Positions 1 to 5,684 of a stretch of DNA of 16,688 nt are shown here, piece after piece (position 1 is the stretch's first letter; every line of letters starts with the position of its first letter). The stretch is from contig JBJHCR010000118.1 in the NCBI GenBank assembly GCA_050486105.1, positions 1-16,688 of the forward strand, in the 5' to 3' direction. This DNA is from JAEXNA01 sp050486105 (GTDB taxonomy: Bacteria > Vulcanimicrobiota > Xenobia > Xenobiales > JADMJV01). Below the pieces are notes generated by a model. That model saw only the letters and a list, made by a program, of their open reading frames with translations. It was not told where the DNA came from and did not search any database. Position numbers and translations under genes: made by a program.

Positions 1-134
1 GATGCAAGGAGAAGCGAACGCTTAATACCAGGCGTATTTGAGTGAGCTTCGACGCTGCGAGAGAGGATGCATGGCCGCCAGGGCTAGGGACGAATTTTGT
101 GGACGTTGTACTAGGGCGTGTCATCTCCGCGTCG

Positions 135-279
135 CGAGACTCGTCCATCACCCACTTCGTGGGGCCACCCGCTACGCAGGTTCCCGGTCCATGCGGAATC
201 GTTTGAAAGCCGTAGGCGTTCCCGCAGGGCCATCCGCCTGAGGGGTACCCGCCGAAGGTGGGTGATGTCCTTCGTCTCG
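135..279. repeat. Long imperfect inverted repeat
   Basis: The left arm (cgagac at 135-140, catcacccacttcg at 146-159) pairs with the right arm (cgaaggtgggtgatg at 253-267, gtctcg at 274-279). The core mismatch is a single extra base, and a few unpaired bases separate the two blocks. About 93 bp lie between the arms. The right arm's ccgaaggtg (252-260) can pair instead with caccttcgg (282-290), so two alternative folds compete. Confidence 0.5.
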
Positions 280-292
280 GGCACCTTCGGTG

Positions 293-325
293 AACGCTTC
301 GTTTGCGCTCTGCAAGCGAAGCGTT
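293..325. repeat. 14-bp hairpin
   Basis: Arms 293-306 (aacgcttcgtttgc) and 312-325 (gcaagcgaagcgtt) are complementary except at one position, with the 5-base loop gctct. No T-run follows on either strand, so an intrinsic terminator is unlikely. It belongs to the same nested palindromic cluster as 135-290. Confidence 0.55.
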
Positions 326-435
326 ACGTCCCCGTTTAAATCAGCAGCCTCCTAGGGCGTGGCATCAGGCCAGCGGACGTTCGAATATTATTCACCATTC
401 CAGCAGGAAGGAGCGCTGCCCATAGGAAGACTTGA

Positions 436-454
436 ACATCATTCATGTTGATGT
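436..454. promoter_or_regulatory. Small inverted repeat just upstream of the HTH gene
   Basis: acatca (436-441) and tgatgt (449-454) form a 6-bp inverted repeat with a 7-base spacer, ending 9 bases before the ATG at 464. It replaces any Shine-Dalgarno sequence at that spot. It could be an operator for the HTH protein it precedes or a small RNA hairpin. Support is only position and symmetry. Confidence 0.2.
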
Positions 455-463
455 AGAGTAGTT

Positions 464-1105
464 ATGGCCCAACCAGAAGAACATATTCGCGCCTCGAGTC
501 GACCTCTCTCGATCAGAGCTTTCGCCGACTTAGCAGAAACCAGCCCCCGCAGGATCCGCAGGTTAGTCCGCCAGGGGCGCCTGCAAACCACAGTGAACTC
601 CACTGGTGAGACTCGGATTCCTGAGAGTGAACTCTCCCGTCTTGAAGGAGAAAAGCAGAATCGTCTGCTGAAGCAGTCCATGGAGCTGCAGCCACTGAAC
701 ACTGCTCTGGAAGCCGACTACGACCACGATCTCGAGGGCAGTTACCCGAACATCGGTGGTGGAGCGGTCGTCTCCCTGCAACGGCACGAAGCGGCCATGG
801 TCCGCTTGGGATATCTAGAGTCAGAGTTGGCGACCACCCGGCGCATGCTCACTGATGCCGCCGAACGCCAGAAGGAGTTGGCCGAGCGCACGGACGAGGC
901 CGAGCAGGACGTTGTCTCAGCCACAGTGCGGGCGGTGGAAGCGGAAAACGCTCTCGAGGAGATGCGCTCCCAAGTCATCGAATCGACCTTCAGGGCCATG
1001 GAACTCAAGAAAGAGGTGGAAGAGTTGAGAGCCTCTCTCAATCAACCGTGGTGGAAACGGATGTTCGGGAAAGGCTCTAGTGAGGCGGACGCAGACCCAT
1101 CTTAG
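464..1105 (+). CDS. MerR-like HTH protein with coiled coil and amphipathic WWKRMFG tail
   Basis: A 213-residue protein. Residues about 15-62 look like a MerR/excisionase-type winged helix: SIRAFADLAETSPRRIRRLV is the helix-turn-helix and GETRIPESELSRL fits the wing and following helix. A variable linker follows, then a highly charged heptad-like helix from about 105 to 192, very probably a dimerising coiled coil. The tail PWWKRMFGK (195-203) is aromatic and basic, a pattern seen at the ends of several HTH-coiled-coil proteins and plausible as a membrane-touching helix. There is no effector-binding domain like those of classical MerR regulators. Likely role: a DNA-binding protein that oligomerises or tethers DNA, or a regulator; the target is unknown. 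The start has no clear Shine-Dalgarno sequence, but the HTH begins soon after, so a much later start would cut it. It converges on the next gene with a 28-bp gap. Confidence 0.75.
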   Translation: MAQPEEHIRASSRPLSIRAFADLAETSPRRIRRLVRQGRLQTTVNSTGETRIPESELSRLEGEKQNRLLKQSMELQPLNTALEADYDHDLEGSYPNIGGGAVVSLQRHEAAMVRLGYLESELATTRRMLTDAAERQKELAERTDEAEQDVVSATVRAVEAENALEEMRSQVIESTFRAMELKKEVEELRASLNQPWWKRMFGKGSSEADADPS

Positions 1106-1133
1106 GCTCTGGTCTCCTTAGGAGGCGGCCCTA

Positions 1134-1601
1134 TTAGACGCTGGCCGTCTCTTCGTTGTCTCGAAGTCGGTCAACGGCTCGCTCACCGCCCCACTTCTCT
1201 ACGATCAGGTCATCGTATTCATCTGCTATGAGGACTACGGAAGAAACCGAAGTTTTCAACTCTGGCTTGTCGCAGGTAGAGCCCACGATGGTGTGCTCAA
1301 AGAAGATGTCCCCATCTTGGTCGATGCCGAATGCTCCAAACGTCATGCGGTCGTTCTCTCGAAGCAAGAAGTGCATCAAGTCTGGTGTAAGGTCCACTCC
1401 CGTCACTACATAAGCTCGAGTTGAGATCACACTGTCGTCTTCACCCATGGGATAAATGGCGGTCTGGGCGAAGGCCGAGCCAACTCGCACGCCAAACTCC
1501 GGGACTTCCATCCTCTTCCCTACGAAATCTCCAAACATCTCTTGCATCCAAGGCAAGATTCTCTCGTAGGTCGCCTTCTGGGCATCGTTCTCAAAAACCA
1601 T
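1134..1601 (-). CDS. YbjN/CesT-like peptide-binding chaperone family protein
   Basis: A 155-residue protein. Its sequence, especially the block at 81-111 (RENDRMTFGAFGID, DGDIFFEHTIVGSTCD) and the ending WGGERAVDRLR, matches my memory of a well-conserved cyanobacterial family with the fold of type III secretion chaperones (CesT) and YbjN. Such proteins are small, acidic, cytoplasmic alpha/beta dimers thought to bind peptides or unfolded partners. No secretion-system gene is nearby, so a housekeeping chaperone role is likelier than a type III one. The start is well supported: on the minus strand aggaga lies about 9 bases before the ATG at 1601. It is transcribed divergently from the methyltransferase at 1827 across 225 bp and convergently with the HTH gene. 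The family assignment is from recall, and the precise function is unknown. Confidence 0.8.
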   Translation of the reverse strand: MVFENDAQKATYERILPWMQEMFGDFVGKRMEVPEFGVRVGSAFAQTAIYPMGEDDSVISTRAYVVTGVDLTPDLMHFLLRENDRMTFGAFGIDQDGDIFFEHTIVGSTCDKPELKTSVSSVVLIADEYDDLIVEKWGGERAVDRLRDNEETASV

Positions 1602-1826
1602 CTCTGTCGTTTTCTCCTAGTCCCTAAATCCAGCGCTGCTGCGGAAGATTTTCCATTAGCTGAAGCGCTCTCCGTTTCGACGTCCCTAAGGTTTGCCTTT
1701 GGCCGAACTTGAAAATCGCGCCGGACTGCGTACGTCGGTGGGAGGCTCCTTCTTCTTCCATCTCCGGATTCCCTCGAAGAACCTCGGTCATAAGGAGATT
1801 TTCTCGGAAGCAAGAAACTTCAAAAT

Positions 1827-2528
1827 ATGACGATCCAGGAACCATCCAGATCCCCTACCAATTCAGCCGCTGAGAGGGCGGACTTTCTCATTCAGGCCCA
1901 CCATAACATTAAGGCCGCGATGGCCAGATGGAGAGAGCAACAGCCAAAGGACCTCTGCCTGACAGACTTGAGCCACGAAGGGCTGCATCATCATCTCATT
2001 CCCGTATGGCTCAAAGAGTCTGACGCCTTGTCCGACAGGATTGAGGAATCAGCTTTCGGACAAACGCCCGACGAACTTCACCAACTCTTGCTCGATGCCT
2101 TGGAGATCCAATCTTCAGACGTGCTGCTGGATCTCGGTGCTGGAACCGGTCGACTGATCCACGCTCTTGCGGAAACTTGTGCTTGCGCCTTTGGCATAGA
2201 GAGAAACCCGAAGCTCCACGACCTCGGAGAAGAACTTCGCCGAGGAACCCACAGTCGAAGCAAAGGCATCCTGGGTGACTTCCTGGAGACTCCCTGGCCG
2301 GAAGCCACCAAAGTTTACACCGCCAGCGCGCGTTATCCCGAGAGAACGCGGCGCAACCTGGCCACTCTCATTGAGCACCATACTCACCTAAGAATGGTGG
2401 GGGCCCTGGGGCGCCCGGTCCCGCTTCAAAAACCGTGGACTTTACAGCAAAGCGTGCATCTGCAAGTTCGCTGGAACCCTGGCGAAGAAAAGCTCAGCGA
2501 AACCCTCTATATATATAGGAAGGGCTAG
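1827..2528 (+). CDS. Class I SAM-dependent methyltransferase, DOT1-like
   Basis: A 233-residue protein. Residues 98-108 (DVLLDLGAGTG) are the SAM-binding motif I, followed by the acidic residue ending strand 2 (GIE, 123-125) and GDF at 150-152, as expected for motifs II and III of a Rossmann methyltransferase. The approach FGQTPDELHQLLLDALEI (from 77) and the C-terminal strand ending LYIYRK resemble bacterial DOT1-fold methyltransferases. The substrate cannot be read from the sequence; protein lysine is possible but unproven. The post-motif region lacks the usual asparagine (it reads VYTASARYPE), so activity on a typical DOT1 substrate is uncertain. The N-terminal 75 residues are helical and have no recognised domain. 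No Shine-Dalgarno sequence is obvious before the ATG. The 3' end contains the 12-bp AT palindrome ctatatatatag (2507-2518), which is coding. Confidence 0.75.
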   Translation: MTIQEPSRSPTNSAAERADFLIQAHHNIKAAMARWREQQPKDLCLTDLSHEGLHHHLIPVWLKESDALSDRIEESAFGQTPDELHQLLLDALEIQSSDVLLDLGAGTGRLIHALAETCACAFGIERNPKLHDLGEELRRGTHSRSKGILGDFLETPWPEATKVYTASARYPERTRRNLATLIEHHTHLRMVGALGRPVPLQKPWTLQQSVHLQVRWNPGEEKLSETLYIYRKG

Positions 2529-2713
2529 AAGTCCGAGTTTTCGTCCGGTGGTTCTGCGCTTTCTGAGCATTCAAGGGCTCGACCCGCTTTCCAGTAGGGG
2601 AATGGGCTTAGGGGCTCGCCGGGTTTTCTGATGAAGACTCAATAAGGCGAGAGCTTTTGGATCGGTGTCCCTCCCCTTGCGCCGGTCGCCCTCCATGGGG
2701 TAGAACTCAAAGC

Positions 2714-3298
2714 ATGCTGATCAACGGAATCTGTGCCATAACGTATCGGGCCGTCCGGCTCATGGGTTGGACCTTCACGGGGGAGCGACCCGTAGAGCGC
2801 AAGGTCATGATCCTGGGCGCCCCCCACACAGCCAACTTCGATTACTTCCTGACTCTGGCCCTAATCCACCACTTCCGTCTTCCTCTGCGTTACTTGATCA
2901 AGCACACCGTCTTCGTCGGTCCATTGAATTGGCTGCTGCGCAGCCTAGGGGGGATTCCGGTGGACCGGACCAAGCGGGGAAATCTGGTGGACAAAATCGT
3001 AGAAACCATTAAGGCCCAAGAGGAGATCGCTATCGGGGTCCTGCCCGAGGGTACCCGAAAGAAGATGGATTATTGGAAAAGCGGCTTTTATTTCATTGCC
3101 CTGGGTGCCGAGATTCCGATTTATCCCGCCCGGGTTGATGGTCCTGGCAAGAATCTTCATCTTGGTCCGGCCATAATCCCGAGTGGAGACATCGAGGCCG
3201 ACATGGAATTGCTGGCCGCTTTTTTTGGCGATGCAGTGGGGGTAATCCCCGAGAACACCACCCCCGTCCGCCTGCGACCGGTGGACAGGAACCCCTAG
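2714..3298 (+). CDS. Short PlsC-like (lysophospholipid) acyltransferase family protein
   Basis: A 194-residue protein with the acyltransferase motifs of the PlsC/AGPAT superfamily: HTANFD at 38-43 (the catalytic HX4D), GGIPVDR at 79-85 (acceptor binding) and PEGTR at 111-115 (phosphate binding), then a WKSGFYFIALGAEIPIYP strand-helix region. It transfers an acyl group to a lysophospholipid or related glycolipid at the inner membrane. It is shorter than typical PlsC (about 240 residues) and has no clear N-terminal membrane span, like a compact subgroup of these enzymes. The ATG at 2714 is preferred over the frame's first start at 2657 because the intervening Pro- and Cys-rich residues do not fit the family and the fold begins at MLINGICAITYRAVR. 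gggg at 2697-2700 is a weak ribosome site. The 185 bp upstream contain nothing else I can support. Confidence 0.85.
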   Translation: MLINGICAITYRAVRLMGWTFTGERPVERKVMILGAPHTANFDYFLTLALIHHFRLPLRYLIKHTVFVGPLNWLLRSLGGIPVDRTKRGNLVDKIVETIKAQEEIAIGVLPEGTRKKMDYWKSGFYFIALGAEIPIYPARVDGPGKNLHLGPAIIPSGDIEADMELLAAFFGDAVGVIPENTTPVRLRPVDRNP

Positions 3299-3377
3299 AA
3301 GTCGGCAAGAACTCCTCCGATCGAGAAAACCGCGAAAGCCCTGAGGGGCTGAAGTTTCGAAATCCCAAGGAGGCTAT

Positions 3378-4352
3378 ATGGATTCCAACCCCCTGTTGGC
3401 AGCTCTGCAGAACAACTATGGCGATGGGAGCCCGCCCCCAGACGACCTGACCACTGTTCGGGGCCTATTGAGTTTCTGCAAAAAATGGCTGGATGGCGAG
3501 ACCCCTACTTCCGCCTTGAACAATCCTTGCATCGAGATGGGAAGTCGCCTGCGAGCCGGAGCCACGGCCACGGAACTGGACCTCACGAACAGTCCCTCCT
3601 TACAGCCTGAAATGAGGGCCCCGGTCGAAAGAACTGCAGTGGCATACCGGAACATTGCTGGAATTCTCGAAGAACTACCACAGATCGCAGCCGAGGGCGA
3701 CGAAGAAGCCTACGCTGAGGCTATCGCCGACTTTGAAGAGGAGCGCCAAGCGGTGCTAGACGCCCAGACTACCATCACTTCCCAACTCGACGGTACGGTC
3801 AGGCGATGTCCCCGCTGTGGGATAGCAGCCGAGATGGCAGAGATCTGCCCGGCAGTCCCTTCCTGCGAAGTCATCCCTCTTTACCCCGATCCCAAGTTGC
3901 TGAACAACACCAATCAAAGAACCGCCAATCTCTCACCGGCCCATGCCGCCGTCTACCGAGCTTACGTGGCAGTCATGGACGGCAAAGAGTCTCTACCGCA
4001 CGTCATCTCAAATCTCCCTGCCCTGGAGACCCATCTGAAGGACCTGCTCAAGAATGCCGAGCAAATGAAGGGGGCCGAAGCTGCCGATGAAGCTCAGAAA
4101 GATGAGTTCGAAGACGGAAAAGCAGTGGCTCATCGACTAGAGAAGGAAATTCAGGCCAGTCTCGACGGCATTACCAGGATCCGAGCGGTGCAAGAAAACT
4201 TCTCTATGAGTGAGTTGACGCGTGGTTGGGACCAGATTTTCGACGCCGGTCAAACCATACAAGGTGCCTTGCAAAAATTTGCAAAGGCCCATGGATATCT
4301 GGATCCGGCCGTCCTGGAGGCCGCAGACTTGATTCAGATTACCGGAGATTAA
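3378..4352 (+). CDS. Helical protein of unknown function with a four-cysteine cluster
   Basis: A 324-residue protein I do not recognise. It is acidic and mostly helical, with no signal peptide or membrane span. In the middle, C144-x2-C147-x9-C157-x5-C163 (starting CPRCG) looks like a zinc ribbon or knuckle. The N-terminal half has helices rich in Glu and Ala (about 80-135). The C-terminal half (200-320) has long charged helices that may form a coiled coil. It has the strongest ribosome site in the region, aaggagg at 3367-3373, 4 bases before the ATG, suggesting good expression. It lies 79 bp after the acyltransferase in the same direction and could be co-transcribed. A structural or scaffold role is a guess. 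Confidence 0.75.
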   Translation: MDSNPLLAALQNNYGDGSPPPDDLTTVRGLLSFCKKWLDGETPTSALNNPCIEMGSRLRAGATATELDLTNSPSLQPEMRAPVERTAVAYRNIAGILEELPQIAAEGDEEAYAEAIADFEEERQAVLDAQTTITSQLDGTVRRCPRCGIAAEMAEICPAVPSCEVIPLYPDPKLLNNTNQRTANLSPAHAAVYRAYVAVMDGKESLPHVISNLPALETHLKDLLKNAEQMKGAEAADEAQKDEFEDGKAVAHRLEKEIQASLDGITRIRAVQENFSMSELTRGWDQIFDAGQTIQGALQKFAKAHGYLDPAVLEAADLIQITGD

Positions 4353-4416
4353 CGACTCGGCAACGGGAAGTTCTTAATTGGTAACATAGTTTACATTTTC
4401 TCAATAGATCCACCCC

Positions 4417-4443
4417 CTGACGCCATTCCAGTTCTATTACACT
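4417..4443 (+). promoter_or_regulatory. Possible promoter of the first Gly/Met/Cys gene
   Basis: ctgacg (4417-4422) and tacact (4438-4443) are imperfect -35 and -10 matches with a short 15-bp spacer, placing a start near 4450. They lie in AT-rich DNA (4370-4480) that follows the gene ending at 4352 with no terminator between. The gene has its own leader and terminator, so a nearby promoter is expected, but these boxes are weak. Confidence 0.25.
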
Positions 4444-4482
4444 AAGGGTACAGAAGACAACAAAAACCTCAAGGAGTGTGTG

Positions 4483-4773
4483 ATGAATCAGATCGGAATG
4501 AATGCAAGTTTGAGAATGGGCGTCGGAGCTAACCAGGGAATCGGAAACGGATTTCCCGGCCTAGGCGGACAACAAGGCGGCTGCGGACCGTGTGGAGGCC
4601 AGCAGGGCAACCCTATGGTCGAAATGATGAAGATGATGATGCAGCTGATGCAGGGAATGCTCGGCGGCCAACAGGGTGGACAGCAAGGTGGATGCGGTTG
4701 CGGCTGTGGCGGCCAACAGGGCGGCGGATGCGGCTGTCAAGCTTGCCAGAGAACCGCTGGACTAGGATTCTAG
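4483..4773 (+). CDS. Small Gly/Gln/Cys-rich protein with Met-rich core, paralog 1
   Basis: A 96-residue low-complexity protein. In order: a short Met/Asn N-terminus, the motif GVGANQ (13-18), a Gly-rich stretch with CGPC (34-37), a Met-rich hydrophobic helix (MVEMMKMMMQLMQGML, about 45-60), QQGG repeats, CGCGCGG, CGCQAC and a C-terminal GLGF. Eight cysteines and eight core methionines suggest soft-metal binding or a disulfide-bonded assembly; both are inference. There is no signal peptide. The ATG at 4483 is chosen because aaggag (4471-4476) sits 6 bases before it; an in-frame GTG at 4480 precedes it directly. It is an isolated gene with its own terminator. A paralog lies at 5385. I do not recognise the family. 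The Gly/Cys tail superficially recalls microcin B17-type precursors, but no modification enzymes are nearby. Confidence 0.8.
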   Translation: MNQIGMNASLRMGVGANQGIGNGFPGLGGQQGGCGPCGGQQGNPMVEMMKMMMQLMQGMLGGQQGGQQGGCGCGCGGQQGGGCGCQACQRTAGLGF

Positions 4774-4825
4774 TCAAGAACCTTCACGTCAAGATCACTA
4801 AGTACAACGAACTCTAACCTCTCTC

Positions 4826-4862
4826 AAAAAGGAGACCTGCTCAGGTCTCCTTTTTGATTTTT
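4826..4862 (+). terminator. Strong intrinsic terminator of paralog 1
   Basis: ggagacctg (4831-4839) and caggtctcc (4842-4850) form a perfect 9-bp stem, extended by five A/T pairs (4826-4830 with 4851-4855), and a T-rich run follows to 4862. The flanking A-run and T-run make it potentially active in both directions. It lies 52 bp after the stop of the gene ending at 4773. Confidence 0.93.
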
Positions 4863-4888
4863 GACCGAAGGGTGAGGGTTTGGTGCAC

Positions 4889-4948
4889 GGGACTCGGGGA
4901 GGCGGACTGATCGTTGGCGCGGGGGTGGGGACTCGGGGAGGCGGACTG
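4889..4948. repeat. Two copies of a 21-bp G-rich repeat
   Basis: A 21-bp unit beginning gggactcggggaggcgg occurs at 4889-4909 and exactly at 4928-4948, period 39. A degenerate third relative, actcggaggcg, lies at 5080-5090 on the far side of the 62-bp repeats. These copies frame the larger tandem repeat and mark a non-coding repeat island between the two paralogs. Confidence 0.85.
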
Positions 4949-4955
4949 CTCCGTC

Positions 4956-5077
4956 CTTAAGCCCCCCTGAGGGTGGCTTAGGATCCGGAAAAAACGTGGC
5001 TTAGCGCCTTGCGGGGGCTTAAGCCGCCCTGAGGGTGGCTTAGGATCCGGAAAAAACGTGGCTTAGCGCCTTGGCGG
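4956..5077. repeat. 62-bp tandem repeat, two copies, each with a hairpin
   Basis: Copy 1 is 4956-5017 and copy 2 starts at 5018. They match base for base from cttaag to gcgcctt (4956-5010 and 5018-5072) apart from c/g at 4964 and 5026. Each unit opens with a stem (4958-4980 and 5020-5042): taagcc, one variable base, ccc, loop tga, ggg, t, ggctta. In copy 2 the variable base gives a G-U wobble in RNA and a continuous 10-bp stem; in copy 1 it is a C/U mismatch. The phrase gtggctta occurs twice per unit. Frames crossing these repeats on the minus strand look like artefacts. Confidence 0.9.
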
Positions 5078-5079
5078 GC

Positions 5080-5161
5080 ACTCGGAGGCGCGGGGGGCTC
5101 GGGGGGGAGCAACCCCGCCCAGCCGGCGCCCGACCAGCCCCGCCCACAGCCGCGACCCCCC
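5080..5161. other. G-run then C-run block
   Basis: The top strand switches from long G-runs (5092-5097 and 5101-5107) to C-rich DNA ending in a C-run (5156-5161). The runs could pair across about 50 bases, and the G side could form a quadruplex. No gene is credible here. The block ends abruptly at the AT-rich leader of the second paralog, which makes a sharp composition boundary near 5170. Confidence 0.5.
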
Positions 5162-5225
5162 ACACGTGCAGGCTGAAGCGGCCTTTTGCGAAGTGCCTAT
5201 TTTGTGTCCAAATATGGAACATCGC

Positions 5226-5302
5226 TTCACATCAAAGTCTGTAAACTCCTCATATGTGAACATTCAATGACCATGTATTAACAGGTCGGCAACAACGTTC
5301 AC
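5226..5302. promoter_or_regulatory. Inverted half-sites upstream of paralog 2
   Basis: ttcacat (5226-5232) and atgtgaa (5254-5260) are perfect inverted copies, and a third related half-site, gttcac, lies at 5297-5302. They sit in AT-rich DNA 83-160 bp before the ATG at 5385. Half-sites of the TGTGA kind are typical of CRP/FNR-like regulators, but the 21-base gap between the first two is too wide for a standard site. They may be chance. Confidence 0.25.
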
Positions 5303-5345
5303 GCAATTGCAACATTTTGAGATGTCCAAAAGCTTCTCCACTAGC

Positions 5346-5351
5346 TATACT
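5346..5351 (+). promoter_or_regulatory. Possible -10 box of paralog 2
   Basis: tatact (5346-5351) matches the TATAAT consensus at five of six positions, 39 bp before the ATG. A second AT-rich candidate, tataaa, follows at 5355-5360. No good -35 box is found at 16-18 bp. The ribosome site agaggag (5368-5374) lies downstream in the same leader, 10 bases before the ATG. Confidence 0.3.
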
Positions 5352-5384
5352 TACTATAAATCAGTTTAGAGGAGTTACCCCAAA

Positions 5385-5684
5385 ATGAACATGAACATGA
5401 GCATGAACTTCGGAGTCGGCGCCAACCAAAATGCCTTCGGTCCTAGAGGCTGTCAAAGCTGTGGTGGCAATCAGCAAGGTCAAGGTCTGGGCGGTGGCAA
5501 CCAGATGCAAATGATGATGATGATGATGATGCTCATGATGGGAATGATGCAGATGGCCCAGCAAGGCGGCATGGGCGGACAATTCCCCGGCCAGGGTGGC
5601 GGCGGATGTGGTTGCGGTTGTGGTGGTGGTGGCTTCCACCCACTAGCCAACATGCTCCAAGGCGGCAACCAGTTCGGCTTCTAG
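5385..5684 (+). CDS. Small Gly/Gln/Cys-rich protein with Met-rich core, paralog 2
   Basis: A 99-residue paralog of the protein at 4483. It keeps the same order of parts: Met/Asn-rich start, GVGANQ (10-15), a CxxC pair (CQSC), a Met-rich hydrophobic segment (13 Met in about 18 residues, including seven in a row), a Gly/Gln stretch, CGCGCGGGG and a final FGF. It has five cysteines rather than eight and lacks the second Cys cluster of paralog 1. No signal peptide is visible. Ribosome site agaggag at 5368-5374. It has its own terminator. Function unknown; the Met core could be a membrane-inserting or metal-binding helix. The conserved part order despite divergent sequence argues for selection on the protein rather than for a repeat artefact. 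Confidence 0.8.
   Translation: MNMNMSMNFGVGANQNAFGPRGCQSCGGNQQGQGLGGGNQMQMMMMMMMLMMGMMQMAQQGGMGGQFPGQGGGGCGCGCGGGGFHPLANMLQGGNQFGF
5511..5531 (+). repeat. (ATG)7 in-frame microsatellite
   Basis: Seven perfect ATG codons in a row encode the polymethionine part of paralog 2, with further ATG pairs shortly after. Slippage would change the Met number without shifting the frame, so helix length could vary between strains. Confidence 0.9.

Larger units (their letters stand above)
111..366. repeat. 15-bp direct repeat pair bounding a 226-bp palindromic segment
   Basis: ctagggcgtgtcatc at 111-125 recurs as ctagggcgtggcatc at 352-366, 14 of 15 bases identical and in the same orientation. The DNA after each copy does not match, so this is not a long duplication. 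Such sequences could be the same-facing ends of two nested elements or a duplicated target. Terminal inverted repeats of one element would face each other, which these do not. The interpretation as mobile DNA is inference. Confidence 0.4.
1..463. other. Gene-free left edge with repeat-rich DNA
   Basis: No convincing gene lies here. The short open frames on the plus strand (38-241 and 118-339) overlap each other, lack a Shine-Dalgarno sequence, are rich in Arg, Ser and Pro as frame artefacts are, and run through inverted repeats. The stretch holds a pair of 15-bp direct repeats (111-125 and 352-366), a long imperfect inverted repeat (135-159 with 253-279), a short perfect one (252-260 with 282-290) and a strong hairpin (293-325). 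This density suggests a degraded mobile element or an intergenic repeat family, but no transposase is visible in the window. Confidence 0.6.

Noticed and set aside
38..339. Two overlapping plus-strand open frames near the left edge
   Set aside because: They lack ribosome sites, are rich in Arg and Pro like out-of-frame GC-rich DNA, and cross inverted repeats.
1106..1133. Bidirectional terminator between the convergent genes
   Set aside because: ctccttaggag gives only a 4-bp stem and no T-run follows in either direction.
2507..2518. AT palindrome ctatatatatag as a promoter or operator
   Set aside because: It encodes the LYIYR end of the methyltransferase and lies about 200 bp from the next start without a -35 box.
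4956..5077. CRISPR array
   Set aside because: There are only two 62-bp units and they adjoin directly without spacers; no cas gene is present.
4978..5263. Minus-strand open frames through the repeat island
   Set aside because: Their repetitive peptide arises only from the 62-bp tandem repeat; three frames are open at once and none has a convincing ribosome site.
4483..5684. RiPP (microcin B17-like) precursor pair
   Set aside because: The Gly/Cys tails look similar, but no cyclodehydratase, dehydrogenase, radical SAM enzyme, protease or transporter is in the window; kept only as a remote alternative.
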